Assembly: GCF_900108105.1 (NCBI RefSeq)
Contig: NZ_FNUR01000004.1
Coordinates: forward strand, 197,781 to 261,780
DNA from: Butyrivibrio sp. Su6
GTDB lineage: Bacteria; Bacillota; Clostridia; Lachnospirales; Lachnospiraceae
Direction of reading: 5' to 3'
Length of the DNA stretch: 64,000 bases
Part shown: one piece after another, positions 51,267 to 60,406 of the stretch
How the letters are laid out: the number at the start of each line of letters is the position of its first letter
How positions within the stretch are numbered: position 1 is the stretch's first letter
Position numbers and translations under genes: made by a program
Notes under the pieces: model-generated
Databases searched by the model: none
What the model saw: the letters and a program-made list of their open reading frames with translations, nothing else
Told to the model about the DNA's origin: nothing

Positions 51267-52934
51267 TTATTTTGTAAAATGTTCTCTTCTTTCTGCATCA
51301 ATTGTCTCTACTCCGGCCTCCTTTAATGCTTCTTTATATTCCTCAAAAGTAGCATCAAAATCAGCTTCAGAGCATGTAAGAAGTTTAACTGCCCACTCCT
51401 CTTTGACAAGATTGATATCTGCTGAAAGTTCTGCCTGAGAAGGTGATGTATAAAGCGAATCATCAATATCGTTGATGTAATCACCGGTCAGAGCATTTTT
51501 ATAATCACGCAGAACATGATCCTCATATCCAGGATATTTAAGTGAAGTGCTCTTACTGAATGCCTCATCATTCTCGAAATATCCAGCATTTCCTGTCAAG
51601 AACAGATCTCCTGCAATCCAGTCCTTATCAGCTGTATTATAGGAAGCATCTTTAATGATCGGAACCCCATCTTCAAGTGTATAGTGCTCTCCTTCAAAAC
51701 CGTGATAGATTGTAAATCCACCTTCTTTAGTGCAGAGCCAGTCAAGATATGTCATACATGCTTCGACTGTGGTCTCATCAGCGCTCTTTGGGCAAAAAGC
51801 AATCAGTCCACCAGGAGAATAGATAGTGCTATACTGCTTTCCATCCCATATATTTTTTAGAGGTGCAATAGAAACGATATCTGCATCAGGATCATTTTCT
51901 CTAAGTGTCTGGAGTCTGCTTCCTCTTGAAAGATCAACAGATGCAATAACATGATCCTCAAATGTTGCATATTTACCATTTACAATAAAGCTTGTGAAAT
52001 CATCATTTGAACGAGCATAACTTTCAAGGTCCATAAGTCCGTTGTTGTAGCACTTATTCTTGAATCTGTACAGTTCTCTCATTCCTTCATCGTAGTAATC
52101 TCTTGTAAGTTTACATGCAATAAGAGACTCTGTAGGATCTGTAGCAAGTTTTGAGAATGCTCCAAGGAAATATCCATCATCCCATGTGCTGATTCCAAAT
52201 ACATCCGTACGGCCGTCAGGATTTTCTTTTACCATCTTATCTACAAAATCATAAAGCTCATCAGGAGTTGTAGGCTCCTTAAGTCCAAGCTCATCCATCC
52301 AGTCTTTTCTTACATAGAAATTACTTCTTGCTGTTGTAGCTCTCCTTGCAATGATGCCGCAGAGCTCATCGCCACCTGTCAATCGGCCATAATCTATTAC
52401 CTCCTGGCCAAGATACTTCTTCATATTAAGGGCCTGATCATCTCCATCAATGAACTCGGATAAATCCCACACTCCACCCTGCTCATAGTATTCCTGCGCA
52501 ATCGAATAAGTATAAGTAAGTACAATATCAGGAGCAGTTCCGCCTGCCATAGCACTTCTAAGCCATGTCACCTCATCTCCTCTTGGAACAGGAACAAACT
52601 CAACATTGATTCCAACCTCTCCCATTTTTTCCTGAATATATTTAGTCCACTTATTATCAGTTATGGTCGCCCCTGCTGGTGAATTTTCTCTATCCCAAAG
52701 TTCAACTTTTATAGTTACATCGTCAAACTGTTTAGAGCCAAATGTTGTCTGATACTTACTTTGTGTTTCACCGGATGCTGAATTATCTTCGCTCTGTGAA
52801 GCTGTAGTTGCAGCCACAGATGACTCTTTTGAGTCAGCAGGTTTATTCTCTGCACTATTACTGCTTCCGCATCCTGAGAGCAGCGTTACAACCGTAGATA
52901 AAGCAAGAACTGTAGAAATAAACTTTTTTCTCAT
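51267..52934 (-). CDS. LipO-type ABC transporter substrate-binding lipoprotein
   Basis: A large extracellular binding protein of about 555 residues. The ATG at 52934 has a GGAAGGAAAAAGG site and gives a signal peptide ending in LLSGC. A Ser/Ala/Glu-rich linker follows. The binding domain has RSNFYVRKDWMDELGL, typical of the LipO/YtcQ group that serves LplB/YtcP permeases. Ligands of such systems are often complex plant or host glycans. It follows the permease genes of the same operon. Confidence 0.88.
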   Translation of the reverse strand: MRKKFISTVLALSTVVTLLSGCGSSNSAENKPADSKESSVAATTASQSEDNSASGETQSKYQTTFGSKQFDDVTIKVELWDRENSPAGATITDNKWTKYIQEKMGEVGINVEFVPVPRGDEVTWLRSAMAGGTAPDIVLTYTYSIAQEYYEQGGVWDLSEFIDGDDQALNMKKYLGQEVIDYGRLTGGDELCGIIARRATTARSNFYVRKDWMDELGLKEPTTPDELYDFVDKMVKENPDGRTDVFGISTWDDGYFLGAFSKLATDPTESLIACKLTRDYYDEGMRELYRFKNKCYNNGLMDLESYARSNDDFTSFIVNGKYATFEDHVIASVDLSRGSRLQTLRENDPDADIVSIAPLKNIWDGKQYSTIYSPGGLIAFCPKSADETTVEACMTYLDWLCTKEGGFTIYHGFEGEHYTLEDGVPIIKDASYNTADKDWIAGDLFLTGNAGYFENDEAFSKSTSLKYPGYEDHVLRDYKNALTGDYINDIDDSLYTSPSQAELSADINLVKEEWAVKLLTCSEADFDATFEEYKEALKEAGVETIDAERREHFTK

Positions 52935-52989
52935 ACCTTTTTCCTTCCTCTCTGAAACTAAATTGTTTATGATCACCTTGCGGTTTTCA

Positions 52990-53865
52990 TCATCCCTTCA
53001 CTGAGCCAAGCATGACTCCTTTTACAAAATATTTCTGCATCCATGGATAAACTACAAGAATAGGTAATGTTGACACCACAACAGTAGCCATCTTAAGTGA
53101 CTGAGGCATTACTACTGTGCCTCCAACGTCATCTGCTGCATTCCCCAGTTCATTACCGAACAAAAGAGATCTCAATCTTAGCTGTAATGTGTATTTATCT
53201 CCGTCCTGTATATATATCAGGGCATCAAAATAAGAATTCCAGTAACCTACAGCATAAAAAAGTCCAATTGTTGCAATTACGGCAAGTGATAATGGAAGCA
53301 CGATCTTCAAAAGAATCATCAGATACGACGCTCCATCTATTCGAGCCGCATCTTTCAAGCTCTCTGGCAAGCCTTTAAAAAAGGTTCTCATCACTATGAA
53401 ATTGAAAACACTTATTGATTGTGGGATAAAAAGAGCTCCCAGCGTGTTATAGAGCCCAACACCCTTAACTACCAAAAATGTAGGTATCATGCCTCCACCA
53501 AAATACATGGTAAAAAGAATCATCCCAGTCATAAATTTTCTTCCAGGCAAATCCTCGATAGAGAGCGAATACGCTGCAAGAATCGTCAGAATAAGGCTTA
53601 ACATGGTTCCCATAAGTGTAATGGCAACAGTAGTCCTCATTGCTGTCCAGATTGTTGTTCTTCCCAAAATCTGCTTATAAGCTTCTATAGTAAAATCTAT
53701 TGGATAAAATGTTACTTTTCCGGACAGGACCGGATTGTAACCACTAAGCGATGTCGCAAGCACATTAAGAAAGGGATAAAGACATGCAAATGCAAGTATT
53801 GTTATAAGTACATAGTTTAAGAGCATCCCCGCAGACATCTTTTTTATTACAGTATTCTCTTTCAA
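52990..53865 (-). CDS. ABC transporter permease (YtcP-like)
   Basis: The second permease of the LplB/YtcP/LipO importer, about 291 residues with six helices and the EAA loop PESLKDAARIDGASYLMILLKIV, given here in outline. The open frame extends to 53916, but a TTG at 53865 behind AAGGGGG gives a normal N-terminus (LKENTVIKKMSAG) and avoids overlap with the upstream gene. It ends GVMLGSVKG, as usual for this group. Confidence 0.87.
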   Translation of the reverse strand: MKENTVIKKMSAGMLLNYVLITILAFACLYPFLNVLATSLSGYNPVLSGKVTFYPIDFTIEAYKQILGRTTIWTAMRTTVAITLMGTMLSLILTILAAYSLSIEDLPGRKFMTGMILFTMYFGGGMIPTFLVVKGVGLYNTLGALFIPQSISVFNFIVMRTFFKGLPESLKDAARIDGASYLMILLKIVLPLSLAVIATIGLFYAVGYWNSYFDALIYIQDGDKYTLQLRLRSLLFGNELGNAADDVGGTVVMPQSLKMATVVVSTLPILVVYPWMQKYFVKGVMLGSVKG

Positions 53866-53881
53866 GCTCTTTTCCCCCTTC

Positions 53882-54802
53882 CTAAATGATTCCTTCTTCG
53901 CCGATGGCTTTAGCAAACTTATCCGCCGCCACCAGAATGATTATGTTAACTACAGACTGGAACAGACCAATTGCAGTTGACTGGCTGTACTGCGCTTTCT
54001 CAATACCAATTCTGTACGTATATGTGCTGATTACCTCTGATACTCCCATAACTTTTGCATTTCCCAAAAGAAGCGGTGCATCAAGTCCAATCGACATCAT
54101 TTTGGAAATGTTCAGAATCAGCATTGTTACAATGATTGATTTGATACTGGGAAGAGTTATATAGATCAGACGCTGAAATTTGGTTGCACCATCAAGGTAA
54201 GATGCTTCATACAGCGTTTCGTCCACACCTGTAAGTGCAGCCAGATAGATAATGGTTCCCCAACCAATTTCTTTCCACACATTGCATATTACATATGTAA
54301 AAATCCACCATCCCTCACTACTCAAAAAGGGAATGGGGCCAATCCCCATTTTCTGAAGGACCGCATTTATAGTACCTTCCTGTAATGCAAACAAATTTGT
54401 AGCTATTCCGGCTACTACCACCCATGAAATAAAGTGGGGCAGATAAAGTATAGATTGTGTTATCTTCTTAAACCTTGCACCTGCCACTTCGTTAAGCATC
54501 AGTGCAACTACTATCGTAAGTGGGAAGCTGACAGCAAGCGCTGACAGATTAAGAAGAAACGTATTTCGGATTGATGACCAGAAATTCTTGTTGGAAAAAA
54601 TTTTGTTAAAAACTTTTACTCCTACCCACGGGCTTCCGAAGATACCTTTAAAAATGTTGTAATCCTTGAAAGCTATCGTGATTCCATACATAGGAACATA
54701 TCGAAACACTATAAAATAAACCATTACAGGTAAAAGCATGATATAAATCCACTTATAGTTCCATGCCCTTCTTAGGGTTTTCTTTATATTCTCATCCCCC
54801 AT
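53882..54802 (-). CDS. ABC transporter permease (LplB-like)
   Basis: The first permease of the importer, 306 residues and six helices. The family start is clear (YIMLLPVMVYFIVFRYVPMYG and AFKDYNIFKGI), and the EAA loop reads DETLYEASYLDGATKFQRL. A TAGGAGG site precedes the ATG. It begins 9 bp after the GH2 stop, so it is translated with it. As with the other sugar transporter here, no ATPase gene is adjacent. Confidence 0.9.
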   Translation of the reverse strand: MGDENIKKTLRRAWNYKWIYIMLLPVMVYFIVFRYVPMYGITIAFKDYNIFKGIFGSPWVGVKVFNKIFSNKNFWSSIRNTFLLNLSALAVSFPLTIVVALMLNEVAGARFKKITQSILYLPHFISWVVVAGIATNLFALQEGTINAVLQKMGIGPIPFLSSEGWWIFTYVICNVWKEIGWGTIIYLAALTGVDETLYEASYLDGATKFQRLIYITLPSIKSIIVTMLILNISKMMSIGLDAPLLLGNAKVMGVSEVISTYTYRIGIEKAQYSQSTAIGLFQSVVNIIILVAADKFAKAIGEEGII

Positions 54803-54811
54803 TGCTACCTC

Positions 54812-56584
54812 CTAGAAAGTTCTATTAATCTCTTTTATCTTGTCCGGATTCACCTTAAAATCCCTGTCGTAAGTCATAAGGCCGTTTATCTCCTGTTCAA
54901 CGTCCGTCAGCTGAGTATAGACATATCCCTGAACATTTTCTGAATCAAGAAGAGGCTCCACCACATCCCTGAATCTATTCAGAAAATCATCCTCATTTTC
55001 TGCTGAAGTATAACCCCATCCTTCAGTTCCATCCTTGCAGAATGATATGCCTCCAAATTCAGTTACCATGATAGGTTCCCCATGATACTCATATCCTTTG
55101 GCAAAAAGGGCATGTCCACCCGGAAACTCTTTTATTATTTTGCCGATTTCAGAATATCTGTTTTCCAATTCCTGTCTGTTTCCGCTGTAATCATGGATAG
55201 TTATGATATCCGACTTGGTGTGTGTCCATCCATCGTTGGATATTACCGGTCTTGTTCTGTCAATGGACTTGATCAGATAATAAAGGCCTAAAGAATGAGC
55301 CTGCTCATCCTCTCTATCCAAAATTTCATGTACGCCCCAGGATTCATTAAGCGGAACCCAGGCAACTATGCACGGATGATTGTAATCACGTTTCAATATC
55401 TCAAGCCACTCTTTCGTATGCCTCTCAACTGCAAGCCTTGAGTATTCATAAGAGCTTGGACCTTCACCCCAAACTAATAGTCCAAGCCTATCTGCCCAAT
55501 AAAGAAATCGGGGATCTTCGACTTTCTGATGCTTACGTACTCCGTTAAATCCCATCCTTTTAGCAGACTCAATATCATTCCTGATATCATCATCAGTAGG
55601 TGCTGTTAAAAGTCCCTTTCTGAAATATCCCTGGTCCAACAACATTTTCATGGTATACGGTCTGTTATTCAAAAGGATTTTTCCTTTATGGATACTTATT
55701 TTTCTAAAGGCAAAGTATGAATTTACTTTGTCTGTTAAGCTTTCATCATCCTGATTTATCAGAGTATATTCGATATCAAATAGTACCGGATTCTCGGGGC
55801 ACCATATCCAACTCTCCTGATGATGCCAATCCAGCGTTATAGCTGAGTCCAACCAATACTTTACTTTTGCTTTTCCATTTATGATCTCGATTTCATCTGC
55901 CAAAAGCAGCTCACCCTTTAAACTAATGTTTACAGCTACCTTTGCTTTTTTCCCTCTGGCAATGTTTAGTTCTATCTCTATCATTCTTTCATCAAGATCA
56001 GGTGTTATTTTTGTTTCTCTTATATAGACCGGCGGTACCTCTTCAATCCATACACTTTGCCATATGCCAACTGTCCTTGTGTAGAAGATTCCACTAGATT
56101 TTCTCTCCCAGAACTGTTTTCCCCTGGTCATCTCAAAGTCAAAAGAATCATCAAACGCCCTTACCGTTATCTCATGCTCTTCAGATCCAGATATCACATC
56201 TGTAATATCGATTTCTATAGGAGTGTTTCCTCCTTCATGATGGCAAACATGATATGAATCAATCCATATATCAGCTTCATGATCAATTGCCCCAAAATGA
56301 AGCATCAGCCTTCCATCCTTTAATTTTCTTTCGAACACGGCTCTCTTTCTGTACCAAACAATATCGTGAAAGTCCTGATCATTTATACCTGACAATTCAC
56401 AAAGGTAAGTGTATGGAACAATGATTTTTTTATCATATCCATCGAAAGAGCTGTTGTACCATTTCTCTGATAATCCCCGATCATCGTCATCAAAGACGAA
56501 CTCCCACTCACCATTAAGACTTTGAAACGAATCCCGGACAAAATCCGGTCTCGGATATTCGCTTCTTGGAATACTTTTTTTCAT
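54812..56584 (-). CDS. GH2 glycoside hydrolase (beta-galactosidase/beta-glucuronidase group)
   Basis: A cytoplasmic GH2 enzyme of about 590 residues. Domains in order: a jelly-roll sugar-binding domain (about 20-180, LNGEWEFVFDDDD at its start), an immunoglobulin-like domain (about 180-290) and a TIM barrel. The acid/base Glu is in VPLNESWGVHE and the nucleophile Glu in IMVTEFGGISF. The exact sugar cannot be read; compact GH2 enzymes of this sort include beta-galactosidases, beta-glucuronidases and beta-mannosidases. It is the first gene of the operon GH2 - LplB - YtcP - LipO, which has a promoter and operator array upstream. The ATG at 56584 follows GAGG. Confidence 0.87.
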   Translation of the reverse strand: MKKSIPRSEYPRPDFVRDSFQSLNGEWEFVFDDDDRGLSEKWYNSSFDGYDKKIIVPYTYLCELSGINDQDFHDIVWYRKRAVFERKLKDGRLMLHFGAIDHEADIWIDSYHVCHHEGGNTPIEIDITDVISGSEEHEITVRAFDDSFDFEMTRGKQFWERKSSGIFYTRTVGIWQSVWIEEVPPVYIRETKITPDLDERMIEIELNIARGKKAKVAVNISLKGELLLADEIEIINGKAKVKYWLDSAITLDWHHQESWIWCPENPVLFDIEYTLINQDDESLTDKVNSYFAFRKISIHKGKILLNNRPYTMKMLLDQGYFRKGLLTAPTDDDIRNDIESAKRMGFNGVRKHQKVEDPRFLYWADRLGLLVWGEGPSSYEYSRLAVERHTKEWLEILKRDYNHPCIVAWVPLNESWGVHEILDREDEQAHSLGLYYLIKSIDRTRPVISNDGWTHTKSDIITIHDYSGNRQELENRYSEIGKIIKEFPGGHALFAKGYEYHGEPIMVTEFGGISFCKDGTEGWGYTSAENEDDFLNRFRDVVEPLLDSENVQGYVYTQLTDVEQEINGLMTYDRDFKVNPDKIKEINRTF

Positions 56585-56629
56585 GTCACACGTCCTCTTT
56601 ATATAGTTATTATTCACTGCTGTGTTCTT

Positions 56630-56833
56630 AATTACATAATATCTGTAATTTATATTCCGTTCGCAAGAGTTGTTTTGGTATTTGTTACAGCTTTTATGTA
56701 ATTAAATATGTTTGTTGATGTCGATTTTACCTACTGTATAAGCCTATGTCAATATACTTTTGTATATTTTGACAATATGCACAAGTTATTTATTACAATT
56801 TCTATGTTATTAACAATTACATATTTTATGTAA
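56630..56833. promoter_or_regulatory. Operator array TTACA-N7-TGTAA (four sites)
   Basis: Four inverted repeats with identical 7-bp spacing: 56632-56648 (extended to AATTACA...TGTAATT), 56685-56701, 56793-56809 (one mismatch, TGTTA) and 56817-56833. Two lie downstream and two upstream of the predicted promoter. The helix-turn-helix regulator encoded directly upstream (56904-57833) is the likely ligand. Confidence 0.7.
56724..56752 (-). promoter_or_regulatory. Promoter of the GH2-LplB operon
   Basis: On the minus strand TTGACA (56752-56747), a 17-bp spacer and TAAAAT (56729-56724). The predicted start is near 56716, about 130 bp before the GH2 start, leaving room for the downstream operators. 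Confidence 0.68.
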
Positions 56834-56848
56834 CAAATGAACAAAAAA

Positions 56849-56870
56849 AGAACGTCGCAAGCGACATTCT
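56849..56870 (-). terminator. Intrinsic terminator of the HTH regulator gene
   Basis: AGAATGTCGC pairs with GCGACGTTCT on the minus strand (one mismatch), with a 2-base loop, followed by T6. It isolates the regulator from the GH2 operon. Confidence 0.8.
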
Positions 56871-56903
56871 CTTTTGATATCAAATATGAACTTGTAGTTA
56901 TTC

Positions 56904-57833
56904 TCAGTAATTAAGCCTCATCTCTATGTTCTGGCCATAATCACCGAACCGGTCTCCAAATAAATTTATGCCTCCTACATATCTGGAAGAATCTTTTACT
57001 CCAATCTTGAAACTAACAAAGCTTCCCTTCTCAATCCCAAGGGTCTTTACTGTTTCTGAAGAAATACGCTCTCCTGAAATGTAGCACCCTTCATCATCTA
57101 CATAAACTTTATATAGTTTACCGTACTGAGTAAGAATATCTGGCCACCAGTCAGGATTAAGCTTTCCTCTCCTTCCGCCATAATCTCCTTCACTCCTAAA
57201 TCCCCCGATTTCAATACCGTTTATCCAAATTGTAATATCTGAAGGCCAATTGTTGTCGTAGCCAGGAGCTTCTGAACAGGCCTCAAAAGAAAACTCAATA
57301 CTTCTGATTTCTCCATGTTCATTTACATGTCTTTTCGGAAATCTATATTCCAGGTAGCCCTTATAAAACCATATGATTTGTGCTGTTGTTCTCTCAGGGA
57401 GGTAGAATGCCTCAATATCATCATCATGAGAAATAGCATTCTTGTCAGATGAAATCCCACAAGGTGCGGCTATACTGCAGTCTGAATAATTGCCGATTGG
57501 CATGGAGATTCTAACCATTCTGTTTGATGGAGCATCATCTTGGCCAGCCTTTATATCTATGTGAACCGATTTTACCTTGATTCCACTCACCTTTTGCGAT
57601 CCCCTTATGCCCGGAAGCGGTTCAGAAACAACAAGGCCTGCTTCCTCAAGAACTTTTATCTGCAATGCTGCAGTAGATACTGGTATATCAAGCTTTTCAG
57701 CTATATTACTGATATTCAGCGCATGATTATCTAAAAGCTGAAGTATTTCAACACGTATTTTGGACGAAAGAGCCTTGGATATACTTGTAACTTCATCTAC
57801 ATCATTTAAATTTAAGACTACTTCCTGCTTCAT
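56904..57833 (-). CDS. ArsR-like winged-helix regulator with a large effector domain
   Basis: A transcription factor of 309 residues. Residues 10-75 form a winged helix of the ArsR type (SISKALSSKIRVEILQLL, then IAEKLDIPVSTAALQIKVLEEAGL). The remaining 230 or so residues look like beta-sandwich, with many aromatic and glycine residues, and could bind a sugar; I do not know this domain by name. The gene lies immediately upstream of the GH2/LplB operon, with four inverted repeats between them, so local control of that operon is likely. Confidence 0.82.
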   Translation of the reverse strand: MKQEVVLNLNDVDEVTSISKALSSKIRVEILQLLDNHALNISNIAEKLDIPVSTAALQIKVLEEAGLVVSEPLPGIRGSQKVSGIKVKSVHIDIKAGQDDAPSNRMVRISMPIGNYSDCSIAAPCGISSDKNAISHDDDIEAFYLPERTTAQIIWFYKGYLEYRFPKRHVNEHGEIRSIEFSFEACSEAPGYDNNWPSDITIWINGIEIGGFRSEGDYGGRRGKLNPDWWPDILTQYGKLYKVYVDDEGCYISGERISSETVKTLGIEKGSFVSFKIGVKDSSRYVGGINLFGDRFGDYGQNIEMRLNY

Positions 57834-58163
57834 TATTCTGGCTTCCCCTGTTGAAAATTTTTAGTAAAAACAAACTCTTTTCCTTATTGAGTTTATCATA
57901 AACCGGCGTTTGTAAAAAGAACCCGAACAAAAAGAAGATGCAGCTGTAATTCCGTTGAATCTTCCTTCTAATTTACTGCGAAACATCCCACAATTTGCCT
58001 TGTGCAGTAAGTATTATTGTCATTTACTGCACAGGTACAAATACCACTATTGGCACAGTATTAATTTTCTTTTATTGATTTGCCTTGTCAAATTTATTAC
58101 TGTAAGAAAAAGATTTCTAAAATACTACAGTAAATAATAATTTAATTTACCGCAGGATCTTGA

Positions 58164-58208
58164 AAACTATATTTTTGCAGTAATCACATTACTGCAAAAA
58201 TATAGTTT
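58164..58208. repeat. Perfect 21-bp inverted repeat with 3-base loop
   Basis: AAACTATATTTTTGCAGTAAT (58164-58184, the last base aside) is repeated inverted at 58188-58208 around CAC. It is the strongest hairpin of the GCAGTAA cluster. Confidence 0.85.
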
Positions 58209-58237
58209 CTTTACATTATACAGTATTCAAATAAAAA

Positions 58238-58279
58238 CCCTACTGCACATTTCAAAATTTCTTGTAATATGCAGTAGGG
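58238..58279 (-). terminator. Intrinsic terminator of the histidine phosphatase gene
   Basis: A 10-bp perfect stem, CCCTACTGCA with TGCAGTAGGG, followed on the minus strand by TTTTTATTT. Its stem is itself built on the GCAGTA motif of this gap. Confidence 0.7.
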
Positions 58280-58321
58280 TGGACAGCATATCCAATCAGT
58301 CTGCCTACAACTTAAAAGAAA

Positions 58322-58858
58322 TCAAGTAAAATCATACCTCTTAACTTCGCAGTTTTTAATACCGAAGCATGAAAACTCCTCATTATTCATGTCTCTAAAA
58401 TACGACTCAACAATCCTGACTATTCCATTATGCGCCACAAGAATGCACTCTTTGTCGCTCTTTTTTACATCATCGATAAGGTTATAGATTCTCTGTGCCA
58501 TCTGTAGCATGGATTCCCCTGTTCCAAAACGGCTTGCCATGTCTTTTTTGGCTTCATGGAATTCTTTGCCATCGCGGGGAGTGGATTCCCAGATTCCATA
58601 GTTTTGCTCTATGAGGCGCTGCTCAACCTCCATAGGAATTCCCGTTATTTCTGAGATGTGCCTTGCAGTTTCTTTTGCCCTGATAAGAGGCGATGTAAGT
58701 ATAATATCCGCCTTAATTCCCATTTCCAGTATTTTTTTCCCTGTCTCTATTGCCTGCTGATGACCTCTTTCAGTGAGTTCTATGTCAGTTGCTCCGCAAA
58801 TTTTGTTTTCTACATTCCACACAGTCTCACCGTGTCTTACAAAGTAAAAATGATCCAT
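58322..58858 (-). CDS. Histidine phosphatase family protein (phosphoglycerate mutase-like)
   Basis: A cytoplasmic phosphatase of 178 residues from the branch-1 histidine phosphatase superfamily. The catalytic motif FVRHGETVWN lies near the N-terminus, the second Arg is in SPLIRAKET, the catalytic Glu in EQNYGIWES and the second His in LVAHNGIVR. It resembles cobalamin-ribazole phosphatase and broad-specificity GpmB-type phosphatases. It lies 20 bp after the aldehyde dehydrogenase gene, in an apparent two-gene operon. Confidence 0.88.
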   Translation of the reverse strand: MDHFYFVRHGETVWNVENKICGATDIELTERGHQQAIETGKKILEMGIKADIILTSPLIRAKETARHISEITGIPMEVEQRLIEQNYGIWESTPRDGKEFHEAKKDMASRFGTGESMLQMAQRIYNLIDDVKKSDKECILVAHNGIVRIVESYFRDMNNEEFSCFGIKNCEVKRYDFT

Positions 58859-58878
58859 TCTTTTTCCCTTTTATGTTC

Positions 58879-60285
58879 TTATCTCTCGAAGAGCTCTATC
58901 AGTGCTCTTTTCCAACTTTTTCCGTAAGGATGCTCTCGCATCGACAGATTCCCTTTTGTGGCACCTATAAGAACTGTCGTTGGATGCGTAAATTCGTCAA
59001 ATCCCCATTTGCCATGATATGCTCCCATGCCGGAGTGACCTACACCATTAAACGGAACGCCCTTGACCATCATGTGAAGACATACTTCGTTAATACATCC
59101 ACCGCCAAACTGCATCCTCTGCATAACTTTTTTTGCCCAGTCCACATTGCGCGTAAAGATATAAAGTGTAAGTCCATGCTCTCTTTCGGAAATTGTATTT
59201 AAAACATCCCTGATCGCACTGTCTTTGTATTTTACTACAGGAAGAATCGGACAGAAAAGCTCTTTTTGAACTAATTCTTCATCAATTTCTACAGGATATA
59301 TTATAGTGGGTTCGTATTTAAAAGAGCTCTCATCACCTTTTCCGCCATATACAACTCTTTCACTATAGTCATCTACTATGCCTGCGCACTTGTCATAGGC
59401 AGCTCTGCCTATAAGGTGCGGATATTCAGGATTATTGAGCGGATCGTCACCTATTTGCTTAGAAAAAGCCTTTTTCAGTTCACGGACAAATTCGTCACTG
59501 ACTTCCTCCGCAACGGCAATCTGGTTTATATTCGTGCATATCTGGCCGGAATTTAAGAGTTTAAAAAATGCGATTTTTCTTGCAGCATCCTTTAAGTCTG
59601 CATCTTTCCTGATAATGCACCAGTTTCCTGTTTCTCCTCCGAGTTCAAGAGCAGTTGACGTCAGATTTTTTGCAGCCTCTGAGAGTACATGAACTCCAAC
59701 TTTCGGAGATCCTGTGTAAAATATCTTGTCAAACCGCTGTGTCAGGCACATATCCGCAAAATCATGGCCGCCATCCAGTACTGTCACATATTTTTCCGGA
59801 AAGATTTCAGCTATCATCTTTTTCAAAAGAGCTGTGCTGGAAGTTGACTTGGAGCTTGCCTTTATAACTGCAGTATTTCCACCTGCTATACTTGCGATCA
59901 AAACGCCAATTGACAGCATGAACGGAAAATTGAACGGACTGATGATAAGCGATACTCCATAGGGCATCTTATAAACCTTAGTAATAACGCTTGGAAAACA
60001 GTGAATTCCACTAAAATGTGTCTCCGGCTTTGCCCAGTGTCTAATGCCTCGTATTGTCTCATTAATTTCAAGCACAAGGCTTCCAATATCGCAAAAATAG
60101 GCCTCAAGTGGAGTTCGCCCAAGGTCATTATAAAGAGCATCTTCTATATCAGTTCTATGTTCCAGTATCAATTTTTTCAACCTTTGAAGCTGCCTTATAC
60201 GAAAATCTATGTCCAAGGTCTTTCCTGATTTAAAGAAATCTCGCTGTTTTTCTACTATTTTCTTAACATCAGATTCTGTATACAT
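58879..60285 (-). CDS. Aldehyde dehydrogenase
   Basis: An NAD(P)-dependent aldehyde dehydrogenase of 468 residues, near the class-3 / YwdH-AlkH group, oxidising aldehydes to acids. The catalytic Cys is in LNSGQICTNINQ, the catalytic Glu in ALELGGETG and the cofactor region in FNFPFMLS and TGSPKVG. The canonical LELGGKSP is changed to LELGGETGNWC, which is seen in some members of this group. The C-terminus (HGKWGFDEFTHPTTV) fits fatty-aldehyde-type enzymes. The substrate is unknown. It leads the operon with the histidine phosphatase. Confidence 0.88.
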   Translation of the reverse strand: MYTESDVKKIVEKQRDFFKSGKTLDIDFRIRQLQRLKKLILEHRTDIEDALYNDLGRTPLEAYFCDIGSLVLEINETIRGIRHWAKPETHFSGIHCFPSVITKVYKMPYGVSLIISPFNFPFMLSIGVLIASIAGGNTAVIKASSKSTSSTALLKKMIAEIFPEKYVTVLDGGHDFADMCLTQRFDKIFYTGSPKVGVHVLSEAAKNLTSTALELGGETGNWCIIRKDADLKDAARKIAFFKLLNSGQICTNINQIAVAEEVSDEFVRELKKAFSKQIGDDPLNNPEYPHLIGRAAYDKCAGIVDDYSERVVYGGKGDESSFKYEPTIIYPVEIDEELVQKELFCPILPVVKYKDSAIRDVLNTISEREHGLTLYIFTRNVDWAKKVMQRMQFGGGCINEVCLHMMVKGVPFNGVGHSGMGAYHGKWGFDEFTHPTTVLIGATKGNLSMREHPYGKSWKRALIELFER

Positions 60286-60406
60286 AACCTGCCCTCCTTA
60301 TGAGCTAGCCCATTAACAAAATTGTATCACGCAGTATATTAAAAAAACTCAGCGAGTGATAATATTATTATATCAATCAATAATAATCGTGAAAACGGAG
60401 GGGATT

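Larger units (their letters stand above)
57834..58321. other. AT-rich gap with GCAGTAA/TTACTGC hairpins
   Basis: About 490 bp without a gene. The 7-mer TTACTGC or its complement, exact or with one change, occurs at 57973, 58004, 58024, 58098, 58127, 58147, 58177, 58189, 58240 and 58271. Three pairs form hairpins: 58001-58033 (10-bp stem), 58164-58208 (perfect 21-bp stem, 3-base loop) and 58238-58279 (10-bp stem, terminator-like). Confidence 0.75.
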
